From Candidatus Zhuqueibacterota bacterium (GTDB taxonomy: Bacteria; Zhuqueibacterota; Zhuqueibacteria; Zhuqueibacterales; Geothermadaptataceae), in assembly GCA_030950365.1 (NCBI GenBank), contig JAUZRQ010000089.1, positions 33,997 through 97,996 of the forward strand: a DNA stretch of 64,000 nt, written 5' to 3'. Within the stretch, counting starts at the first letter, position 1. Every line of letters starts with the position of its first letter. Position numbers and translations under genes: made by a program. Positions 11,748 through 20,769 of this stretch are shown one piece after another. The notes below the pieces were generated by a model. That model saw nothing but the letters and a program-made list of their open reading frames with translations. It made no database searches and was not told the DNA's origin.

Positions 11748-11856
11748 TTCGCTGATCGAAATAAAGAAAACACGTTTGCCAATACATACTGAAGTCATCG
11801 AAGGTCTGTTCCCCGGGACGACCGACACACGCTTAAATTAATCATTTTTTTTAAAA

Positions 11857-12444
11857 GTGAAAGCAAAGAATTTTGCAATCAGCCTGACGGCCCTGTTTAC
11901 TGCCCTCACCGTGCTCGGAGCCTTCATCCGCATCCCGCTTCCGCTGGTGCCCATCACGTTGCAAACCCTCATGGTCTGGCTTGCCGGATATTTTCTGGGC
12001 TACTTTTACGGCGCCGTCAGTCAGGTGCTGTATCTGGCCATCGGACTGATCGGCTTTCCGGTGTTTGCACAGGGAGGCGGACCGGCGTACGTATTGCAGC
12101 CAACCTTTGGCTATTTGCTGGGATTTCCGCTGTCCGCCGCGATCATCGGCTGGATGATGCACGGCGCAAAGCGCGAAATGCCGCTTTCAGAAATTATCGC
12201 CGACCTGCGGGCCGCCGGCAGCGCTCGGATTCTAGTAGCCGGTGGGCTGGGCATGATAGCCGTATTTCTGCCCGGGGTGCTGTATCTGTATTTTGCTGGA
12301 AATCACTTTGCCGGTCTTCAATTTTCGTTCCAGAAGGCCCTGTGGACCGGCATGCTGGTGTTTTTGCCCGGCGATCTGTTGAAGCTGTTTGCCATTCTGG
12401 CGCTGATTCGCATGGTGACACGCCGCTTTGATGGCGCAGCATGA
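11857..12444 (+). CDS. bioY: Biotin transporter BioY
   Basis: BioY is the substrate-specific membrane component for biotin uptake, working alone or with an ECF module. The 195-residue protein has the hydrophobic six-helix pattern and typical family segments: an N-terminal ALFTALTVLGAFIRIPLP stretch, VPITLQTL, and FGYLLGFPLSA. The start is GTG at 11857; upstream sequence is A/T-rich without a strong ribosome-binding site, and no better in-frame start exists. No ECF ATPase genes are adjacent. A consensus promoter stands about 110 bases upstream. A kinase gene follows after 41 bases and may be co-transcribed. Confidence 0.9.
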   Translation: MKAKNFAISLTALFTALTVLGAFIRIPLPLVPITLQTLMVWLAGYFLGYFYGAVSQVLYLAIGLIGFPVFAQGGGPAYVLQPTFGYLLGFPLSAAIIGWMMHGAKREMPLSEIIADLRAAGSARILVAGGLGMIAVFLPGVLYLYFAGNHFAGLQFSFQKALWTGMLVFLPGDLLKLFAILALIRMVTRRFDGAA

Positions 12445-12485
12445 TGCTCGGTTTGAAACAAAAGTCATAAAGCGAGGATGATGAC

Positions 12486-13466
12486 GTGTACATCGTTGGG
12501 ATTGACGGCGGCGGCACCAAAACCGTCGGCTGCCTGATTACCGAGGGCGGCGAGGTGCTGGCGAGGGCGGTGGGGGAGAGCACCAATTACCGCAAAGATC
12601 AGGAATCGCTACTGATTTCGCGCATTCTTGAACTGGTGCAAACCCTGATGATGCAAGCCAATTTGCACCAGACGCGACCGGACGCACTGGCCGTGTGCCT
12701 GTCCGGTCTGGGGCAGGAGAGTAGCAAGCAGCGTGTGCGGTTGCTACTGGGCGATGCGTTTCTCAGCAACTGGCTGGTGGTGGATAGCGACGCCCGCGCC
12801 GCCCTGCAGGGCGCGTTTGCCGGCGAGTCCGGCATCATTCTGGTGGCCGGCACCGGCTCGATCGCCTTTACCCGCACCCCGCGCGGCGAATTCATGCGTT
12901 GCGGCGGCTGGGGTTACCTGCTCGGCGACGAAGGCAGCGGCTTCGATATCGGCCGCAACGGCGTGGCGGCGGCGCTGAAAGCCCTGGACGGCCGGGGCAG
13001 GCCCACCCGGCTCCGCAAGCAATTGGAGCGGTTTTTCGGCGTCGAGCGCCTCGATCAGGCGGTGCCGAAAATTTATGCCGAGCTGGCGCAGCGGGGAGAC
13101 ATGGCCAAACTGGCGCCGATCGTTTTTGAAGTCGCGCAACAGGGCGATGCGGTGGCCGCCGAAATCATCCGGCAGGCGGCGCGTGATCTGGCCGAACTCG
13201 TGGCCACGCTGTATGCCCGCATGCAATCCGAAACCGAGGTCAAGCTGGCGCTAATGGGCAACATTTTTAAACAGAGAGACATGCTGTTGCCCTACATGCA
13301 GGCGTTCTGGAATGAAACGGGCGCAAAGATTGCGGTGGTGGAACCGCGGTTTCCGGCGGAAATCGGTGCGGCGTTACTGGCATTGCAAAGTCTGGGACAG
13401 CCGCTCGAGGAAAAGATGCTGAACAGGCTGGAAAAAACGTTGAAAAAGGTCGCAGTGAAAGGATAA
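12486..13466 (+). CDS. BadF/BadG/BcrA/BcrD-type ATPase, probable amino-sugar kinase
   Basis: A 326-residue ASKHA-fold kinase with the phosphate-1 motif GIDGGGTKT (residues 5-13), a phosphate-2 GTGSIAF and the adenosine-side GGWGYLLGDEGSG typical of N-acetylglucosamine kinases of this family. The start is GTG at 12486 with GAGGATGATGAC upstream. It stands 2 bases before anmK and in one run with a GlmU-like gene and nagB, so phosphorylation of GlcNAc, glucosamine or MurNAc during cell-wall sugar recycling is likely. The exact sugar cannot be read from sequence. Confidence 0.85.
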   Translation: MYIVGIDGGGTKTVGCLITEGGEVLARAVGESTNYRKDQESLLISRILELVQTLMMQANLHQTRPDALAVCLSGLGQESSKQRVRLLLGDAFLSNWLVVDSDARAALQGAFAGESGIILVAGTGSIAFTRTPRGEFMRCGGWGYLLGDEGSGFDIGRNGVAAALKALDGRGRPTRLRKQLERFFGVERLDQAVPKIYAELAQRGDMAKLAPIVFEVAQQGDAVAAEIIRQAARDLAELVATLYARMQSETEVKLALMGNIFKQRDMLLPYMQAFWNETGAKIAVVEPRFPAEIGAALLALQSLGQPLEEKMLNRLEKTLKKVAVKG

Positions 13467-13468
13467 CC

Positions 13469-14653
13469 ATGCGACTGAATCCGGACGACCTCTGGCGCGA
13501 TCGCACGCAGCTCACCGCCGTGGGGCTCATGGCCGGTACCTCGCTGGATGGATTGGACGTGGCACTTGTGCGGTTTTACCGCGATGCCGGGCGGATGCCA
13601 CATGTGCGCGCCTTTGAAACGTTTGATTTTCCGCCGGCATTGCGCAGCGCGATTGAAACCTGCGTGAGCATCGGCAAGGGGGATATCGAATTGCTGGCCT
13701 CGCTGCACTGGGCTTTCGGCCGGTTCAGCGCCCAGTGTGTGCGCGAGTTGGCAAAAAGGCAAAAAATCGATCTGAAAGATGTGGCATTCATCGCCTCGCA
13801 CGGACTCACCGTTCGCCATTTTCCCGAAGCCGCGCCAATAGGGCTGTGTCCGGCAGGCGGCACGTTTCAAATTGGCGAGCCCGCGGTCATCGCTACGGAG
13901 ACCGGTTGTCTCACCATTTCGGATTTCCGCACCGCAGATATCGCCGTGGGCGGACAGGGAGCGCCGCTGTTGCCGTTTTTTGATTATGCCTTTTTCCGCG
14001 ATGCCCGGGAAGCGCAATGTTTATTGAACATCGGCGGCATTACCAACATGACGTTCATTCCGGCGGATGCCGCCCCGAAGGACGTCCTGGCCACAGATTG
14101 TGGCCCCGGAAACATGCTGCTCAATGCGCTGGCCAGGCGGCTGTTTCAGAAACCATTTGATGCGAATGGCGAACTGGCCGCGAGGGGCACCGTGGCGAAC
14201 GGCCTGTTGGATTGGTTGATGGAGGATCCGTTCATCCGCAAACCAGCTCCGAAAACCGCCGGACGCGAACAATTCGGCGAAGCGTATGTGGACCGCCTCT
14301 TGCAACAGGCCGAATCCATGCGTCTGAACCCGGTTGATATTCTCACCACAGCCACCTATTTTTCAGCACAGGCCGTGGCCGATGAACTGAATCTCCTTTC
14401 CCCGACTCCGACGATGACGCTCTGGATCAGCGGCGGCGGACGTAAAAACCAGACCCTGCTCAGATTTTTGAAAGAACGACTCCCCGAAGCGGATATCCAC
14501 GATTTCGATGAGACCGGCCTTTCAGCGGATGCGAAAGAAGCGGTGGGCTTTGCCTACCTTGGCCTGTGCCTGCTCCAGGGCGAGCGATTGTGGCTGCCCG
14601 GCGCCACGGGTGCTCGGAAGCCGGCCCTGCTGGGAAAAATCAGCTTTCCATGA
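13469..14653 (+). CDS. anmK: Anhydro-N-acetylmuramic acid kinase
   Basis: AnmK cleaves the 1,6-anhydro bond of anhydro-MurNAc, released from peptidoglycan by lytic transglycosylases, while phosphorylating it to MurNAc-6-phosphate. Visible motifs are the N-terminal GLMAGTSLDGLDVAL nucleotide-binding segment, FDYAFFRD, LNIGGITNMT and DCGPGNML, with the ATP site WISGGGRKN in the C-terminal lobe. The 394-residue length is typical. It begins 2 bases after the upstream kinase stop. The MurQ etherase that would use its product, and NagA, are not in this window. Confidence 0.94.
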   Translation: MRLNPDDLWRDRTQLTAVGLMAGTSLDGLDVALVRFYRDAGRMPHVRAFETFDFPPALRSAIETCVSIGKGDIELLASLHWAFGRFSAQCVRELAKRQKIDLKDVAFIASHGLTVRHFPEAAPIGLCPAGGTFQIGEPAVIATETGCLTISDFRTADIAVGGQGAPLLPFFDYAFFRDAREAQCLLNIGGITNMTFIPADAAPKDVLATDCGPGNMLLNALARRLFQKPFDANGELAARGTVANGLLDWLMEDPFIRKPAPKTAGREQFGEAYVDRLLQQAESMRLNPVDILTTATYFSAQAVADELNLLSPTPTMTLWISGGGRKNQTLLRFLKERLPEADIHDFDETGLSADAKEAVGFAYLGLCLLQGERLWLPGATGARKPALLGKISFP

Positions 14654-14723
14654 ACCGGCTGTGTGATCTCGCGGCCACCGGCTGCGGACAGCCATCGGAA
14701 TGCACACACAGAAGGAGCGTACC

Positions 14724-15953
14724 ATGAATCCCAGGTTGTGTATTTATGAGGATGATCAGTACCGAAATCTGTATCCGCTTTCGTTGACCCGACCGGTCTT
14801 TGAACTGCGTTGTGGCATGTTCACGCTGCTTGAAAAAATCGTACGGCATTTTCCCGGTTATCCGGTCAGTTATGTACTGCGTCGGGATTTGCAGAAGCTT
14901 GCCAAAGAGCGGCATCCGGAAACGCCGATCAATCAGCTCAAAGCCGAGGATATGTATTTCATCAATGGCCGCTTTATGATCAAATCGGAAATTCCGCGCG
15001 ATTTATCCGGAAGCCGGGTATTCGAATGCAACGGCAAAATTGTAGGCGCGTATGTGCTGGCCAAAGACATCCAAAAAGTGAGGCTAAGCGACGATGGTGT
15101 GTTGCTGGAAGACAGTTTGATGGATTTCGCGCCGGTCCGGGTGGAAGGCAGCTTCATTCATTATCCGTGGGACCTGGTGCATTTGAACGCCGAACAAATT
15201 CAGCAGGATTTCGATATGCTTGGCAGCGGTGGTCATATTCTGGGAAAAGTCTATCCCAACGTGACGCTGCTGGATCAGGCCAACATTTACCTGGCGCCCG
15301 GAGCAGCGCTTTATCCCGGCGTGGTGGTGGATGGCGAGGCCGGGCCGGTGTACATCAGCGAGGGTGCCACTGTGATGGCCAACGCCGTGATCGAGGGTCC
15401 GGTGTACATCGGTCGCAACACACGGATCAAAATCGGCGCCAAAATTTACGGTGGCACCAGTCTGGGCGATGTGTGCAAAGTCGGCGGTGAAGTGGAGGGA
15501 TCCATCATTCACGGCTATAGCAATAAACAGCACGAAGGCTTTTTGGGCCACGCCTACCTGGGTGAATGGGTCAATCTGGGCGCAGACACCAACAACAGCG
15601 ATTTGAAAAATAATTATGGCTCGGTCAAAGTGATGCTGGGCGGCAGGCCAGTGGATACCGGTTCCATGTTCGTGGGCCTGTTTATGGGGGATCATTCAAA
15701 AAGCGGCATCAACACCATGTTCAATACCGGATCGGTGGTGGGGGTCATGTGCAATGTGTTTGGCGCGGGCTACACACCGAAATTCATCCGCTCGTTCACC
15801 TGGGGCGGCATCGAAACGGCAGAACGCTACGATTTCCATAAAGCCATTGAGACGGCAAGACAGGTCATGCAGCGGCGAGACAAAACCCTATCCGATACCG
15901 AAATCGAACTGTACCAATCCATATTCGATCGGTCTCAACATGAACCTATTTAA
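14724..15953 (+). CDS. GlmU-like sugar-nucleotide transferase family protein with left-handed beta-helix
   Basis: A 409-residue protein of the GlmU-like family common in Bacteroidetes and relatives. The N-terminal part (IYEDDQYRNLYPLSLTRPVF) corresponds to a nucleotidyltransferase-like domain but lacks the canonical LAAGxGTRM loop. From about residue 180 the hexapeptide repeats of a left-handed beta-helix are evident (VYISEGATVMANAVIEGPVYIG and following), with NNSDLKNNYG and GDHSKSGINTMFNTG as in acetyltransferase domains. AAGGAG at about 14712 supports ATG 14724. Placement before nagB suggests work on glucosamine-phosphate; uridylyl or acetyltransferase activity is inferred. Confidence 0.85.
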   Translation: MNPRLCIYEDDQYRNLYPLSLTRPVFELRCGMFTLLEKIVRHFPGYPVSYVLRRDLQKLAKERHPETPINQLKAEDMYFINGRFMIKSEIPRDLSGSRVFECNGKIVGAYVLAKDIQKVRLSDDGVLLEDSLMDFAPVRVEGSFIHYPWDLVHLNAEQIQQDFDMLGSGGHILGKVYPNVTLLDQANIYLAPGAALYPGVVVDGEAGPVYISEGATVMANAVIEGPVYIGRNTRIKIGAKIYGGTSLGDVCKVGGEVEGSIIHGYSNKQHEGFLGHAYLGEWVNLGADTNNSDLKNNYGSVKVMLGGRPVDTGSMFVGLFMGDHSKSGINTMFNTGSVVGVMCNVFGAGYTPKFIRSFTWGGIETAERYDFHKAIETARQVMQRRDKTLSDTEIELYQSIFDRSQHEPI

Positions 15954-15973
15954 AATGTGTGAGGTACTGGATC

Positions 15974-16714
15974 ATGCTAGTGATGATTAAAGAGAACTAT
16001 GATGAGATGAGCAAAGAAGCGGCAAAACAGGTTGCCGCATTGGTGCGCAAGAAGCCGGATTGTGTGATCGGATTTGCCACGGGCAGCACGCCGCTCGGCC
16101 TGTACAAGGAACTGATCCGCATGCACAAAGAAGAAGGACTGGATTTTTCCAAAATCACCACCTTCAATCTGGATGAATATGTCGGACTCCCGCCGGAACA
16201 TCCGCAGAGCTACCATTATTTCATGTGGGAGAATCTGTTCAATCACATCAATGTCAATCCCTCCAATGTGTACATTCCCATGGGGATGGCCGATGATATT
16301 GATGTATTTTGCGAATGGTACGAAAACAAAATCAAAGAAGTGGGCGGCATCGACTTGCAGATTCTCGGCATCGGCGCCAACGGGCATATTGCGTTCAACG
16401 AGCCCGGTTCGTCGCTGGGATCGCGCACCCGCATCAAAACCCTGACCGAGAAGACCCGGCAGGACAACGCGCGCTTTTTCAGCAGCATGGATGAAGTGCC
16501 CAAATATGCCATCACCATGGGCGTGGGAACCATCATGGAAGCGCGGCGACTGTTGCTTCTGGCCAGCGGTACTTCCAAGGCGGAAGCCATCCGAGCCACG
16601 GTGGAAGGACCGATCATGGCCAAATACCCGGCGACGATCGTGCAGTTGCACCGCTATGCGACGGTAATTGTTGACAAAGACGCTGCATCGAAACTGGAAG
16701 CCGATTACAGTTAA
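15974..16714 (+). CDS. nagB: Glucosamine-6-phosphate deaminase
   Basis: NagB converts glucosamine-6-phosphate to fructose-6-phosphate and ammonia, feeding amino sugars into glycolysis. Signature segments are present: GFATGSTPLGLY phosphate-binding loop, FNLDEYVGL, and LGIGANGHIAFNEPGS with the catalytic Asp/His/Glu set. Starts at ATG 15974 (246 residues), GTG 15980 or ATG 15983 are all possible; GAGG at 15960-15963 best fits the first. It begins about 20 bases after the GlmU-like gene, which supports one operon. Confidence 0.95.
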   Translation: MLVMIKENYDEMSKEAAKQVAALVRKKPDCVIGFATGSTPLGLYKELIRMHKEEGLDFSKITTFNLDEYVGLPPEHPQSYHYFMWENLFNHINVNPSNVYIPMGMADDIDVFCEWYENKIKEVGGIDLQILGIGANGHIAFNEPGSSLGSRTRIKTLTEKTRQDNARFFSSMDEVPKYAITMGVGTIMEARRLLLLASGTSKAEAIRATVEGPIMAKYPATIVQLHRYATVIVDKDAASKLEADYS

Positions 16715-16736
16715 TAATCTGGAGAACCTGCATCGC

Positions 16737-17594
16737 ATGAAGATTACGCTTCTAGGAACCGGAGCCTCGGAGGGCGTCCCTGCATTTCGCTGTCAGTGCA
16801 AAACCTGCAAGGAAGCAAGAGAAAAAGGGGGCAGGCACGTGCGGCAAAACGCCGCGGCGCTGGTCGAGGGCCGCCGCGGCGAAAAGCTGCTGCTCGACCT
16901 GCCCCTGTCCATCAAAATGATGCTCAACCACCAGGGCATCTCGGACGACCATCTGGACGCGATTTTTATCACCCATTCCGATTTTGATCACATTGGCGGG
17001 CTGTTTCATTTGCAGCAGAACACCAATCAGAACGGATTTCAGGGAAAGGAAGAAATTCCCGTGTACATGCCCGCCGATGTGGTCGAGCTGTTTGAAAAGA
17101 GTCTGGATCTGACCGAGTTCGAATATGCGGGACAGGTGCTGAAAAAGCAATACATGTTCCGAATCCGGACCATGCGGCCGTATGAAACCATCCGCGTTGG
17201 CGGACTGGCGATTCAATCGCTGGAAAGCAATCACCTGCGCGTGGATTCTCGTGAGCCGCGCGATTGTTTTGGCTATCTGGTGACCGAAGGGGATCGCCGG
17301 ATGGCCTATTTCCCGGATGCCTTCGTGGACATGCCGCAACGCACCTTCGATATTCTGGCCGAATCACGGCTCGATTTTCTGTTCATTGACTGCACGTTCG
17401 AGACCAGCGAGCGCTTTGCCACCTGCAACCATCTCGACATCTCGCAGCTCATCGATATCAGCAAGCGCATTCGGCCAGATCGCATCTTTGCCACGCATAT
17501 TAGCCACCGCAACTTTGGCTACGACGACCTGCGCCACCACCTCCAACCACACGGCATCGAAGTGGCCTACGACGGCCTTGAATTGGAATTGTGA
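16737..17594 (+). CDS. Metallo-beta-lactamase-fold hydrolase (PhnP-like)
   Basis: A 285-residue MBL-fold protein. It begins LLGTGASEGVPAFRC and carries a cysteine cluster (CQCKTC) like that of PhnP/ElaC-type phosphodiesterases, then the metal motif THSDFDHIGGL (HxDxDH), a later SNHLRVD His, YFPDA and THISHRNF. I chose ATG 16737, which gives the canonical MKITLLGTG start and has TCTGGAGAA upstream; the open frame extends further 5' into nagB. PhnP acts on cyclic ribose phosphates, but nothing else of a phosphonate pathway is here, so the substrate is open. Confidence 0.85.
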   Translation: MKITLLGTGASEGVPAFRCQCKTCKEAREKGGRHVRQNAAALVEGRRGEKLLLDLPLSIKMMLNHQGISDDHLDAIFITHSDFDHIGGLFHLQQNTNQNGFQGKEEIPVYMPADVVELFEKSLDLTEFEYAGQVLKKQYMFRIRTMRPYETIRVGGLAIQSLESNHLRVDSREPRDCFGYLVTEGDRRMAYFPDAFVDMPQRTFDILAESRLDFLFIDCTFETSERFATCNHLDISQLIDISKRIRPDRIFATHISHRNFGYDDLRHHLQPHGIEVAYDGLELEL

Positions 17595-17709
17595 TTGTGC
17601 CGGAGAATTATGGCGGGAGTCATGCATCGGTAGGGGGAATTTTATTTAGAGGCTGAATCTAATCTGATCAAATTGTGAATCTTTTAGCAAATTAGAACGA
17701 ATTGGAGCA

Positions 17710-18438
17710 ATGGGATTCCAAGCAGATTATCGCAAACTTGAAGATCGAATGCGTCGTCTTGCTGAATTGGAAGGGAACATCTTTCTGCCAAATCTAGAGC
17801 CTAAAGAAGCTGCAAAATATGTTTTGATTTGTATGGAGCCGTCTCTGGGACGATGGGCGCGTTCAAGAAAGGAAGCGAGAGAAAAAATTGAGGCTGGCTT
17901 TAGAAATTTTATTTCTTCTATCGGAGACTTTATCCTTCACTATTGTGTACGAAATTATCTTTGTCATTCTTTGGAAGGTTACCATATTACGGATTTGTCC
18001 AAAGGAGCGATGAAAACGAAGAAAGCTGATCATGAAAGATTTAAACGTTATGATAATTGGTATACTTTATTAATGGATGAAATTGCCCTGATAGCATCTC
18101 CGAATGCTCATTTTTTTGCTGTTGGTAAAAAGGTGTTTGATTATCTTGGAAAGAAACGATTTCCATTTCCTTTGACATACATTATCCACTATTCGGACCA
18201 GGCAGCAAAAGCAAGAAATGCCGCAATTAAAGGAAGAGAAAAGTGCTTTCAGGCATTTGCGGAAACAGTTGCATTAAATGATATCCTATCTGTAGCAAGG
18301 CAGGTTTTAAAAGAGAACTCTGTTTCTAAAGAAATTTTCGAGCTTATAATTTCAGATTTAGCCAAAAAGAATCTCACGGTTTCTCGAAAAAAACTTATTT
18401 TTAGCTATAAAATAGCTTTTGAATCAGTATTAAGTTGA
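17710..18438 (+). CDS. Uncharacterised 242-residue protein, faint resemblance to uracil-DNA-glycosylase fold
   Basis: I do not firmly recognise it. The segments VLICMEPSLGRW, YHITDLSKGAMKTKK and FFAVGKKVFDYL are spaced like the active-site strands of the uracil-DNA glycosylase superfamily, and IIHYSDQAAKARN could match the late His motif. This is weak pattern similarity only. The gene is strikingly richer in A/T and Lys/Ile codons than its neighbours, which suggests recent horizontal acquisition. It is preceded by about 115 AT-rich bases and followed by a dispersed repeat. No signal peptide or membrane helix is seen. Confidence 0.7.
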   Translation: MGFQADYRKLEDRMRRLAELEGNIFLPNLEPKEAAKYVLICMEPSLGRWARSRKEAREKIEAGFRNFISSIGDFILHYCVRNYLCHSLEGYHITDLSKGAMKTKKADHERFKRYDNWYTLLMDEIALIASPNAHFFAVGKKVFDYLGKKRFPFPLTYIIHYSDQAAKARNAAIKGREKCFQAFAETVALNDILSVARQVLKENSVSKEIFELIISDLAKKNLTVSRKKLIFSYKIAFESVLS

Positions 18439-18500
18439 TCGTTTAACTATCCAGTACAAGGCTGTGGCCGCCACCTTAAATAGCAATTCAATGTCTTAAT

Positions 18501-18740
18501 AATAAATCGGGATATCGGTTCAAAGAGACCACAGATTTCACAGAGTTGCACTGATTTATGGAAGCGGTGGGTTTCAGAAAATCTATCACGGATATTGAGC
18601 GGGCTTGCATTTTGGAAGCACGGATCGATCCGCAATTTGAATAGAAAACGCTTGCCGGTCTTCTTTCGTTGCGCTAAAATGCTTTTGACGGCCTCAGCGC
18701 CACTGCGAGAGGTCGCTTTCTTTCTTATGAGTTTTTCTGG
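18501..18740 (+). repeat. Dispersed intergenic repeat, copy B
   Basis: Homologous to copy A at 11411-11620, with the same order of blocks: AATAAAT, GATATC, ACCACAGATTTCACAG, GCACTGATTT and a terminal CCTCAGCGCCACTGCGAGAGG plus pyrimidine run. It occupies most of the gap (18439-18887) before the symporter gene. The rest of that gap holds only AT-rich sequence. Confidence 0.75.
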
Positions 18741-18887
18741 AGGGCAGAATTCCAACTTGATCTTTATGGTAAGGTTTTGTAAAAATTGGCCTTTTGATAT
18801 TTGCTCGTAGATAAGTTCTATGCTTTTCAGGGCCTACTTGTTTTAATGAGATTTTCCAGGTATCAATTTCTAAAATAGGGGAGACGC

Positions 18888-20465
18888 ATGGGCGCGGTGG
18901 ACTGGGCCATCATTTTCGTGTACATTGCCGTATTGATCGGCCTGAGCTGGCGATGGGGCCGCGGACAGGCCAATCCAACGGATTACTATGTCGGCGGGCG
19001 GCAACTGCCCTGGCTGGCCGTGGCCATCTCCACCATGGCCACGCAGACCTCGGCCATTAGCTTCATTTCCATCCCCGCCTATGTCGCCTTGAAACCCGGT
19101 GGCGGCCTCACCTGGCTGCAGTACGAATTCGGCGTGCCCCTGGCCATGGTCCTCGTCATCGCTGTGCTGATCCCGTTTTTCCGCCGCCTCAAACTGGTAA
19201 CCGTATATGAATATCTCGAGCTGCGCTTCGGTCCGCCGGTGCGCACTCTGCTCAGCGCGGTATTTCTGCTGAGCCGCGGCCTTAGCACGGGCGTTGCGGT
19301 GTATGCCGCCGCGTTGGTGCTTTCCGTCTGCCTCGACAAACCGATCGGCTTCACCATTTTGCTCATGGGTGTCGCCACGGTGGTTTACGACACCCTCGGC
19401 GGCATGAAAGCGGTGGTGTATTCCGACGTGATCCAGATGCTGGTGCTGGTCACCGGGCTCATGCTGTGCATTGTGTTTGCCGTGCAGGACCTGGGCGGCG
19501 TGAGCGCCGTGCTGACGACCTTCCCGGACGAGCGGTTGCGCACCATCGAATGGGCGTCGGGCATCGGCGACAGCGCCACCACGCCATTCTGGGCATTCCT
19601 GCTGGGAGGCATTTTTCTATACGCCTCGTACTACGGCGTGGATCAGAGTCAGGCGCAGCGCGAGCTGTCGGCGCCGTCGGTCGAGGAATGCAAACGCAGC
19701 CTGCTGTTCAATGGCATGGCACGATTCCCGTTGACCCTGCTGTATCTGGGATTGGGAATCGCCGTCGGTGCGGTGTATTTGCATTTCCCGGAGTTTCGAG
19801 CCGAGGTTCCAGCCGATCATCCCGATTACCTGATTCCCGAATTCATCCTTTACCGGCTGCCGGTGGGCGTGAAAGGCATTTTGATTGCGGCGCTGCTGGC
19901 CGCGGCCATGTCCAGTCTGGATTCGGCGTTGAACTCGCTTTCCGCCGTCACGCTGCGGGATTTCATAGAGAAAAAGTGGCGCCTCAGCGAAAAGCAACTG
20001 CTGCGGCTTGGCAAACTCACCACCGTGGCCTGGGGTGGGGTTATCACCTTTTTTGCGTTTTACGTCGGCCAGATATCCGAGACGGTAATCGAGGCCATCA
20101 ATAAAATTGGCTCTGCGTTTTACGGTCCTATTCTGGCGGCCTTCCTGGCCGGAATCCTCATCAAGCGCATCAGCCTGCGAGGCGTCATCATCGGCATCCT
20201 CGCCGGCGTCGGACTGAATCTGACGCTCTGGCTCACCAATGCCCCCATTCACTGGATGTGGTGGAATCTGTTCGGCTGCGTCATGAGTCTCGCCGCCGCC
20301 TACCTTGCCAGCCTGTTCTGGCCACAAATCGCCGCTGTAAACCGGGAATATTTGCTAACAGGTCGGCGATTGAAAGTGGCGTGGTCGGATTCGGCGAAGT
20401 TGTATTGGATGTTGTTGGTTTATTTCGGGGTGATGGTGCTGGTGGGGATAGCCATTGGCGGTTAG
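18888..20465 (+). CDS. Sodium:solute symporter (SSS family)
   Basis: A 525-residue inner-membrane symporter of the SLC5/SSS family that couples solute uptake to the sodium gradient. About thirteen hydrophobic segments are visible. Family features are the N-terminal YYVGGRQLPWLAVAISTMATQTSAISF (sodium-site region of TM1), a long VTVYEYLELRFG stretch and LIAALLAAAMSSLDSALNS in TM8, which holds the second sodium-site serines. The start is ATG 18888 with GGGGAGACGC upstream. The substrate cannot be assigned; a sugar or sialic-acid-like compound would suit the amino-sugar genes upstream, but that is context only. Confidence 0.9.
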   Translation: MGAVDWAIIFVYIAVLIGLSWRWGRGQANPTDYYVGGRQLPWLAVAISTMATQTSAISFISIPAYVALKPGGGLTWLQYEFGVPLAMVLVIAVLIPFFRRLKLVTVYEYLELRFGPPVRTLLSAVFLLSRGLSTGVAVYAAALVLSVCLDKPIGFTILLMGVATVVYDTLGGMKAVVYSDVIQMLVLVTGLMLCIVFAVQDLGGVSAVLTTFPDERLRTIEWASGIGDSATTPFWAFLLGGIFLYASYYGVDQSQAQRELSAPSVEECKRSLLFNGMARFPLTLLYLGLGIAVGAVYLHFPEFRAEVPADHPDYLIPEFILYRLPVGVKGILIAALLAAAMSSLDSALNSLSAVTLRDFIEKKWRLSEKQLLRLGKLTTVAWGGVITFFAFYVGQISETVIEAINKIGSAFYGPILAAFLAGILIKRISLRGVIIGILAGVGLNLTLWLTNAPIHWMWWNLFGCVMSLAAAYLASLFWPQIAAVNREYLLTGRRLKVAWSDSAKLYWMLLVYFGVMVLVGIAIGG

Positions 20466-20624
20466 CCAGTAATGCAGCGGCAAGCCGGATAGCCATGGAG
20501 TAGCGAACGTCGTTGCATGCCAGTACGCAGCATACGCTTCCCTGGCCACCAGCGCAATGTAAATCAGAGGCAGCAGCACGGCGACGGTGGCCAATCCGAT
20601 AGCGATTTTATCCGACTGTCCCAC
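20355..20624 (-). CDS. Possible remnant of a small membrane protein
   Basis: The first 50 or so residues, read from GTG 20624, form a convincing membrane helix (IAIGLATVAVLLPLIYIALV) followed by an aromatic-rich segment, which is unusual for random intergenic sequence. The rest runs antisense into the 3' end of the symporter gene and looks non-protein-like (His- and Arg-rich), so at best this is the 5' remnant of a gene whose end was lost. No ribosome-binding site is clear. It could be chance. Confidence 0.25.
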   Translation of the reverse strand: MGQSDKIAIGLATVAVLLPLIYIALVAREAYAAYWHATTFATPWLSGLPLHYWLTANGYPHQHHHPEINQQHPIQLRRIRPRHFQSPTC

Positions 20625-20769
20625 CTACAACGGCATGATGTCAGCAATGGAAGGCTTGAAGGAAAGGGGGCGGGCTTGAGTTTGGTTTGGGATGCCTTGT
20701 ATCCTTTCTCTCTCAAATCACATGACCGGACGACAGCAGGTTTTTCGTATCTGTCTTCAAAAAGCTCTT

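Larger units (their letters stand above)
11087..11856. other. Intergenic region of 770 bases holding a repeat and the bioY promoter
   Basis: Between divergent genes. No convincing gene: the short open frames here lack ribosome-binding sites and protein-like composition. It holds a dispersed repeat copy (11411-11620), an AT-rich stretch (11625-11715) and a near-perfect promoter (11719-11747) that would drive bioY with a leader of about 100 bases. Confidence 0.6.

Noticed and set aside
18447..18755. 102-residue minus-strand frame downstream of the UDG-like gene
   Set aside because: It is a reading of repeat copy B; the same repeat in copy A has different frames and stops.
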